Source: Cyclina sinensis
Taxonomy: Eukaryota; Mollusca; Bivalvia; Venerida; Veneridae
Assembly: GCA_012932295.1 (NCBI GenBank)
Contig: JAAONU010000004.1
Location: 10,230,630 to 10,294,629 of the forward strand
Direction: 5' to 3'
Length of the DNA stretch: 64,000 nucleotides
The notes under the pieces were generated by a model. It did not search any database, had not been told where the DNA came from, and was given only the letters and a program-made list of their open reading frames with translations. Positions 56,170 to 64,000 of the stretch are shown here, piece after piece. Position 1 is the first letter of the stretch. Each line of letters starts with the position of its first letter. Made by a program: the position numbers and the translations under genes.

Positions 56170-57640
56170 CCCGTCAGTCTGTAAATGTTTCACATTAACT
56201 CCTCTGTCTCTAAATGTTTCACATTAACCTCTCTGTCTCTAAATGTTTCGCATTACCCCTCTGTCTCTAAATGTTTCACATCAATCCCTCTGTCTCTAAA
56301 TGTTTCACATAAACCCCTCTTTCTCTAAATGTTTCACATTACCCCTCTGTCTCTAAATGTCTCACATGAACCCCTCTGTCTCTAAATGTTTCACATTAAC
56401 CCCTCTTTCTCTAAATGTTTCATATTTGCCTCTCTGTCTCTAAATAGTTCACATTACCCCTCTGACTCTAAATGTTTCACATTAACCCCTCTGTCTCTAA
56501 ATGTTTCACATTAACCCGTCAGTATCTAAATGTTTCACATTAACCCCTCTTTCTCTAAATGTTTCACATTAACTCCTCTGTCTCTAAATGTTTCACATTA
56601 ACCTCTCTGTCTCTAAATGTTTCACGTTAACCCTTCTGTCTGTAAATGTTTCACATTAACCCCTCTTTCTCTAAATGTTTCACATTAACCTCTCTGTCTC
56701 TAAATGTTTCGCATTACCCCTCTGTCTCTAAATGTTTCACATTAACCCCTCAGTCTCTTAATGTTTTACATTAACTGCTCAGTCTCTTAATGTTTCACAT
56801 GAACCTGTCATTCTCTAAATGTTTCACATATACCTCTCTGTCTATAAATGTTTCGCATTAACCCCTCTGTCTGTAAATGTTTCATATTACCCCTCAGTCT
56901 CTAAATGTTTCACATCAATCCCTCTGTTTCTAAATGTTTTGCATTACCCCTCTGTCTCTAAATGTTTCACATTAACCTCTCTGTCTCTAAATGTTTCACA
57001 TTAACCCGTCAGTATCTAAATGTTTCACATTAACCCCTCTGTCTGTAAATGTTTCACATTAACCCCTCTGTCTGTAAATGTTTCACATTACCCCTCAGTC
57101 TCTAAATGTTTCACATTAACCTGTCAGTCTCTTAATGTTTTGCATTAACCCATCAGTCTCTAAATGTTTCTCATTAACCCGTCAGTATCTGAATGTTTCA
57201 CATTAACCCGTCAGTCTCTAAATCTTCACATTAACGCATCAGTCTCTAAATGTTTCACATTAACCCGTCAGTCTCTAAATGTTTCACATTAACCCGTCAG
57301 TTTCTAAATGTTTCGCATTAACCCATCAGTCTTTAAATGTTTCTCATTAACCCGTCAGTCTCTAAATGTTTCACATTAACCCCTCAGTCTCTAAATGTTT
57401 TACATTAACACCTCAGTCTCTTAATGTTTTGCATAAACCCCTCTGTCTCTGAATGTTTCTCATTAAGCCATCAGTCTCTAAATGTTTCACATTAACCCCT
57501 CTGTCTCTAAATGTTTTACATTTACACCTCAGTCTCTTAATGTTTCACATAAACCCCTCTGTCTCTGAATGTTTCGCATTACTTACCCCTGAGTCTCTAA
57601 ATGTTTCACATTACTTACCCCTGAGTCTCTAAATGTCTCC
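56170..57640. repeat. Minisatellite, ~29-bp unit, about 50 copies
   Basis: The unit is close to TCTCTAAATGTTTCACATTA + ACCCCTCTG (29 bp). It is repeated over ~1.47 kb with point variants (CTCTGTCTC, GTCAGTATC, TTTCGCATTA, CTCTTTCTC). Short ORFs across it are satellite translation. Confidence 0.97.
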
Positions 57641-60600
57641 TTTATACCTATAGCCATTTTGTGAACAAATCTTAGCTCACCCCTTATATTGTAATCTTTT
57701 TCAGGTAACACTACCATAACATTCATGTGTACACTACCTTCCAAGTTCAAGCCAAATCTACCTTTGAGTCCAGGGCCAATATACTGTAAGAGCTAGTTAT
57801 GCCTTAAACTTCTTTGTTACTGGAATGTGTCTGACATTTGTAATAATGTGTTACACCTTTATCTGGAAGATATAAAATCTGTTAAACAGAACTTACCAAA
57901 ATCAAGTTATATCAATTTCTGTTCAAATTCCTACAGTGATTTTCATTACGCTGCACTCTCTACATTCCAAACCCAAGTGACACTCGTAATTTAATTCACT
58001 TCTTTAATCCAGTCATCTAGTGAAGTGTGTATTCTTTTTAAGTATCAATACACTCATTAGCAATCTTGCTTGAATATTTTCCCCTTCACTTAAGTACTTT
58101 TAAATGCAAAAATATTCGTCTTCACTTGTATACAAATAAATCATTTAAAAGCACATCACAAAGTACACTAAATCACATATTTTCTCAGCCAGATTCGACT
58201 CGCACCTGATATAAAAGAATATAGAATTTACACGCTATTCGATAAAATAAAACCACTGCTTTAAAGTAGCGACAATCCCCTCATTGTAACCAAACGATAA
58301 TGCATCTTACACGAACAAAAACAAACAAACGCGTTTGCTTTTATCCTTGAAACTGAATTTCTCTCAAAGCTGTGGGTATCGAATTATCTTTAATGATTGT
58401 GTTGACACAATTTTAGATAATCGCGCCCGCCTGTCCAAGGAACATGTCTGGTTGATTTTGATAAGTGAATGTTAATATCCCTATTTACGAAGGTGAAATT
58501 GATTTTGTTAAAATTTTATCATAGCAATATTGCTATTTATGAAAATAAATTGCTCTTGAATTTTAATCGTGCAGGATCTAGTTACATGTAATATCCCGCG
58601 TAAATTATTGAATTACTTTCCTGTCTGACTGACATTAGAAGCTAACAGCTGGGTCTTCTTCACTCAGTCCCCTTGGACGCATGCACTCAACCCCTATAAG
58701 CATTGAGCACAAGTTAGAATCTACCTGGACAAAATCAAGGTGTGTCAGTTCATAATACACACCTTTATGAAATATGCAGTAACTTGCAAAAATCTTCACT
58801 GTCAAGAAAGGCTTTTTTATGTATGCATAGAAAAGGGAAAATAAGGTGCTTGAAGGGAGCACTATTTGATGAAATCACTTGTTTGAAGTACCACACTAAC
58901 CAATGACCATTCACCGCCTTCCCCTGCCCCTACATCTCCCTGCCTGAAGTAATATTAGTATATTAGCAAGTTTTCAACTGCTATAAACTTCATTTTCTTC
59001 TTCAATCAAATTACTAAAACTATCAATCAAATTGTACAACCCTTCTTATGTTTTAGGCGATTAGATTTTTCACTTACCTACACTTCATTGATTTCCCACA
59101 GATAAGATGGGTAAGCCACTTTAAAATCGTTTGTTTAATAAATGACTGATAGGAAGTGAATCATTTGGATGAATTCTGTATTTATCTAAAAAGACATGCT
59201 TTAACAGTTTAATTGCATTTCCATGAGATATCAAAAAGTAGATAGTTTACAAACTTTAGAAAAATGAAGTGATAACAAGTTTTGAGAGATTGATGAGTAT
59301 AATGCAATTAATTAACATCAGTTAAAAATAAATACTGCAGCCTTTTCTGCAAAAATAGTTCATAGTGTAACACCTACTTCACCAGAAACAATAACTCATG
59401 AGAGAAAAAAATTAGCTGAAGATTCATTCCTGTACAATACTCAAAGCAAAGGAAAGCTTTAAGTGGGAAAAGCCGTGTCACTTTGCCCAAGAACTACCCC
59501 ACCCACCCTTTGAAGCTCTGGCTAGTCAATTCAAAGGACACTGTAAATGAATGAATTAACTAATACAGCTGCAGATAAACCAAAGTGCCAGCATTATAAA
59601 TGTGATGACCAAACTTAAACTTAAAAACTTTGGGAATTTAAGACAATTTAAAGTTATATTTGGATATTCAGGGTTAGTGGGTGGTCAATATCGTTTTTTA
59701 CAGGTTCCATAGATCTTACAAGAATCAAAACCAATCAAAACAAACAATATTTCTATTTTCTTATGTCATTTAGTTCAAGCTGATATAAGGTGAATAAACT
59801 ATCCTATGAAACCCATCAAAAGAGCAATTTCAAGGAGATTTTTTCCACCAAGTTTACTTTTACGCATAATTTCATCTGTGCAATTTAGTATCAAGCACAA
59901 ACGCTAATAAAAACTTGAACGTATTCAACAATAAATTAATATCAGACAGTTTAATAGCAAGTTAATTAATATCTTTTATTAAGGTTAGCCGTCAATTCAA
60001 AATCAGTCGCTTCACGTTACCACTGAAAAACAGAATGTCTCCTAAAATCAACATAAACCCAAGTCAAAAAGTCTACCCAAAAAGCCACAACTTCTGAATA
60101 AGTGTAGTGCATTTAACCTCGGGCAGAGAAAAAAAAAAAACACCTTTAGGAATAAATTATTCAAATATACAATTTTCATGCAAGTATCAGATTGAAATCT
60201 TGTAACGCTTGATCTTTTGACACGCAAGATACTGCCTCATCATGACTTCATAACACAAGTACTAATATAGTACCGCTTAACTGGAGATATTTCAAGATGA
60301 TGTATTTTGATGTCACAACTTTGGTTGTTCCTTAGTAAATCTTTTATTTGGATGTATGGATTTAAACAATAATTTTAACACATATATATAAATTTTATGT
60401 TTCCACAGCAAAACAAATGATCACTACATCCAAACAGCATTTCTGAACCCAATGCACCATGTCCTATTCTTGTTATGACTGCTTGGCAATAGAGTAAATG
60501 TCACAAATATTCACCTAATTGTTTTCCTAATGCACCTCTACCTTGAAAATTGCAAGATTTTTCTGAGAAAGGTTCCAAAACATTAGATAACAGGGTTCTT

Positions 60601-62990
60601 TTCCAAATTAGAGATGTACAAGGACCATTGCACAAATATCTTGAAGACATTGTATACTTTGCTGCATCAAAATGACTGTTATCTATTAGCCTTATTTTTA
60701 AAAAATATAATATATCCCTGGAACTTCATTTACATCATAATTGTTTTCAACACAAATTAAAAAAAACAATGTTTGAAGCACATTTTAAAAATTTATAAAC
60801 CACATCTTTTTCATGCTTAATGAAATTCTGCCTTCAGCAGTTTAGATAATACTAAATCGTATAAAAATATCCATTTATTTTATTAGGATTTTTCATCAAC
60901 TTCCATAATTTAAAAATATCTGATAAACGTACCTGAATTCAAAATAAAAGTGTCAAAATCCATAAACAACGTGATACGTCTAAATCACTTTGAATGCCCT
61001 CAATAAAGATTATATGATAACAAATTTTTCCAACGATTTAATCCAACAGCTTTGCCTTATCCACCTTACTACAGCAAATTTTTACTGACTGTTTCGAAAT
61101 CAATAAAGAAAACTGCTAAATCAATTAGATAATCCGTTGTATCAAAAATTGTATCAATAGAGTTTAATTGTACGAAACAGAAGTAATAAATAAGCCGTGT
61201 AAATAAAACCATGAATGTCCAAGTGACTCATGTGCTTGCTGAAATAACGCCAACTCGTTAATACCATTATGGACACAATATGGGACAATGTTTTGTAATA
61301 AAATATCGTGGACTGTATTTTCTTGATCAGATTATGTCAAGATCACAGTGTTCGTACTGTCAAGTTTCACAATGCGACTAGGGTGAGTCAACACCTTACA
61401 GCAACGAACTCTGTATTTGCAAGTTTCCTCATTCCGAAAATATTAATTATGCATATTTCATTTTATGACAAGATTTTTTCATTGCGAATATTTTGTGACT
61501 ACTTTATTTTATTTCAACACTTTAACTTACTACAGATTATCACAAACCATGATTTATAACTCATTTAACAACATTTACTCAATGAAAATATTAGTCTGTT
61601 ATGAAATAAGAAATATAATTATAAACAAAACTCAGAGTATGCGATTATTACTATGTATCTCGCCTTAAACTTTTTTTCATTATAGTTTTAGATACAGGTA
61701 AACAGTAAAGTGAGACAAAAGGTATGCCTGTTGTTTGAAAAGCTTGAAAAAAAAAATCTGAACAAGGCTGACATGTCAAAACTGCACTCACTAACTCACT
61801 GTCGTTAGAGAACGTCTTATATTTCAACATTTCAAGTTGCCGACTCGCTGGAGTCTACTTGTATCACTTTCGTTCATATTAGTTAACAACACCAAAAGCT
61901 AAATTCTGAAACTGTCGCCATTTAAAAGACAAGGGGATTTCTTTCTTAATCAGCAAAACAATCAGAAACTGTCAGCGTTATCACATGACACTATGATCAA
62001 AGGGTAGAACTTTTGCAATAACGCAAGACAATGCACTGTTACAAATCTGACAGTTTGTAAATGAATAATTAATAATGTTACTGAATATAAAGAATTTTGA
62101 GTATTTCAGTTATTCAAAATGTTAAAATGTCATTAACGTTATCACAGTATGTCATAAAATAGCCCAAATTACTGCCATTTCATTACAATATTAAGACCAT
62201 TGTAGTTGTACATATTTTAACAAAACAAAGACGCTAAAAGGAAATAAACATTAAGGGACGATTACTGTATCAGCCAAATGAACGTTGTGGAAAACAAACA
62301 AAAACCAAAGCCGAAGGGCGTTAAAACTGTCACAAAGATGCTGGGCTATTTTGAATTAGGAATCTGACTCAACAGCTTGATTCAGACCACTTAAACATAC
62401 ACAAACCAACATTAATACACATTTCTACAATAAATTAAAAATTTTGTACTTTCAATAAAATACATTTAACCACAATGATCAATCACAATGACAAAGGTAT
62501 TTGAACCATTTCAAAAATCTTTACTTTTTCTGTAATTTCAGGTAATTTTTAGGCTTTGACAATAAAAATAATTTGAAGGCCAATTTCTTTATTTTGGTCG
62601 TCTTTGGCTTTACACTAATACCATAAATTGATAAATGTCTATTGTAATATAAAACCAATGTATTTCATAGTACTCCATGACTCATTAATTGTTATATATA
62701 CATATCGGCTAAAAATACTGACTTTATACTACAGGTTCTACACAATGCCATTCAGTAAGTGACCTCATGACTGACCTTCTCAACTGTTTTAAGAAAAAGG
62801 GAACAAAGTTCTCTAAAATTTTGCTGTTAAACACTGATTTCTAGATTGCTTCAAGAACCTGTATTTATGACTGAAAGAATGTAATGGAATAAGCATTGTT
62901 ATCATGGGGACCCTGGTTAATTACCTATTCAGCAACCAGTTGTGCTAACAGAAAGGCACTTTATTCCACATGAGCCTTGGAACCCTGAAC
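57641..62990. other. 5.3 kb AT-rich stretch with no recognised feature
   Basis: Both strands were scanned for HECW N-terminal exons, RNA genes and transposon termini; none was convincing. Longest frames are under 85 codons and compositionally random. Confidence 0.5.
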
Positions 62991-62999
62991 TGTATCACT

Positions 63000-63745
63000 G
63001 CAGGTCAGCCTGAACTGAAAGTTTCATGTCACCATGAACAGCATGGCCGCAGATCACCCTGAACTGTATGGCTTCATATCGGCCTGAACACTGCTGCATT
63101 GTTGCAGGTCATCCTTAACTGTATGGCTTCAAGTCACCCTGAACTGCATGGCTGCAGATCGGCCTGAACACTGCTGCATTGTTGCAGGTCATCCTTAACT
63201 GTATGGCTTTATGTCAGCCTGAACAGGATGGCTGAAGGTCACCCTTAACTGTATGGCTCCAGGATAACTGCATGTCACCCTTAATTGTATGGCTTCATGT
63301 CAGCCTGAACAGGATGGCTGTAGGACACCCTTAACTGTAAATGGCTTCATGTCATCCTTAACAGGATGGCTGTAGGTCACCCTTAACTGTATGAATTCAT
63401 GTCAGCCTGAACGGGATAGCTCCATGTCACCCTTAACTGTAAATGGCTTCATGTCAGCCTCAACAGGATGGCTGCAGGTCACCCTTAACTGTATGGCTTC
63501 GTGTCAGCCTAAACAGCATGATTGCAGGTCACCCTGAACTGTATGACTTTGTGTCAGCCTCAACAGCAAGGTTGCAGGTCACCCTGAACTGTATGACTTT
63601 GTGTCAGCCTCAACAGCAAGGTTGCAGGTCACCCTGAACTGTATGGCTTCATTCAGCCTCAACAGCAAGGTTGCAGGTCACCCTGAACTGTATGACTTCG
63701 TGTAAGCCTCAACAGCATGGTTGCAGGTCACCCTGAACTGTATGA
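63000..63745. repeat. Minisatellite of ~49-50 bp units containing AGGTCAnnnTGAACT
   Basis: Units run CTGTATGACTTTGTGTCAGC / CTCAACAGCAAGGTTGCAGG / TCACC..., with an exact 50-bp period between 63526, 63576 and 63626, then 63675 and 63725. The left part is more diverged, with some units shortened and the variant AGGTCACCCTTAACT. Each well-preserved unit contains an inverted repeat spaced by 3 bp, AGGTCACCCTGAACT. Confidence 0.93.
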
Positions 63746-64000
63746 CTTCATGTTAATCTGGACTGCAGGTCTTCAGGTTATTCTACCCATAATTTTGAGT
63801 AAATCATTACTTGTATCAATGTAACCTTTTGAACATAAGCTTATAAAACTTGCATCACAAAGACATACAGTAACAATCTGAGTCTTCAAATGAAAACTTT
63901 TCAGCTTACAGTTTCAAATGAAAACTGATCAGTTTCATTGTGGAAAAAAGCATTTCAAGCCCTGTAATAAAAAAAATTGCTTTCTTTGGGTATAATTTTG

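Noticed and set aside
56819..57004. Repetitive 61-codon ORF
   Set aside because: Frame through the 29-bp satellite.
58635..58862. Possible minus-strand exon of HECW (75-codon frame ending RGLSEEDPAVSF)
   Set aside because: Does not resemble the HECW_N domain; no supporting splice phase or homology recognised.
63443..63637. Repetitive 64-codon ORF
   Set aside because: Frame through the 50-bp satellite; repeats in the protein follow the DNA period.

Overview
The window is eukaryotic nuclear DNA: AT-rich, with GT-AG introns, long introns, and many transposons and satellites. The gene structures, a tRNA-derived SINE family, mariner and piggyBac-type elements and pearl-like tandem-core repeats fit a bivalve mollusc best. 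The phylum is inferred from repeat style, not proven.

Three conserved protein-coding genes can be reconstructed exon by exon, and intron phases agree at every junction. (1) Positions 252-7263, minus strand: the first four exons of a DDX23/PRP28-type spliceosomal DEAD-box helicase (RS-rich N-terminus only; the helicase core lies off the left edge). Its first intron carries a 5'-truncated non-LTR retrotransposon with a 744-codon ORF on the plus strand. (2) Positions 11984-26603, plus strand: a complete 19-exon ELP2 gene (845 aa, WD40 subunit of Elongator). (3) Positions 33007-54011, minus strand: 21 exons of a HECW-type (NEDL) HECT E3 ubiquitin ligase, 1874 codons plus stop, from just before the C2 domain to the HECT C-terminus. 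The N-terminal exons must lie beyond 54 kb, probably past the right edge.

Layout: DDX23 and ELP2 are divergent, separated by 4.7 kb of nested repeats (two SINE copies, a GC-ended MITE inserted in one of them, microsatellites, a decayed reverse transcriptase). ELP2 and HECW are convergent, separated by 6.4 kb that holds a piggyBac-type MITE split by a mariner. The right 10 kb (54-64 kb) holds only satellites and AT-rich DNA and is probably 5' intron or upstream DNA of HECW.

The three genes do not form a pathway: pre-mRNA splicing, tRNA wobble-uridine modification and ubiquitin ligation. The more unusual content is in the mobile DNA. Two diverged DD34D mariner transposases share a spliceosomal-type intron at the same codon, one of them with an intact ORF. 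A 206-bp TTAA-flanked MITE family is present in three copies with a conserved internal hairpin. Two minisatellites are arrays of nuclear-receptor-like half-sites.
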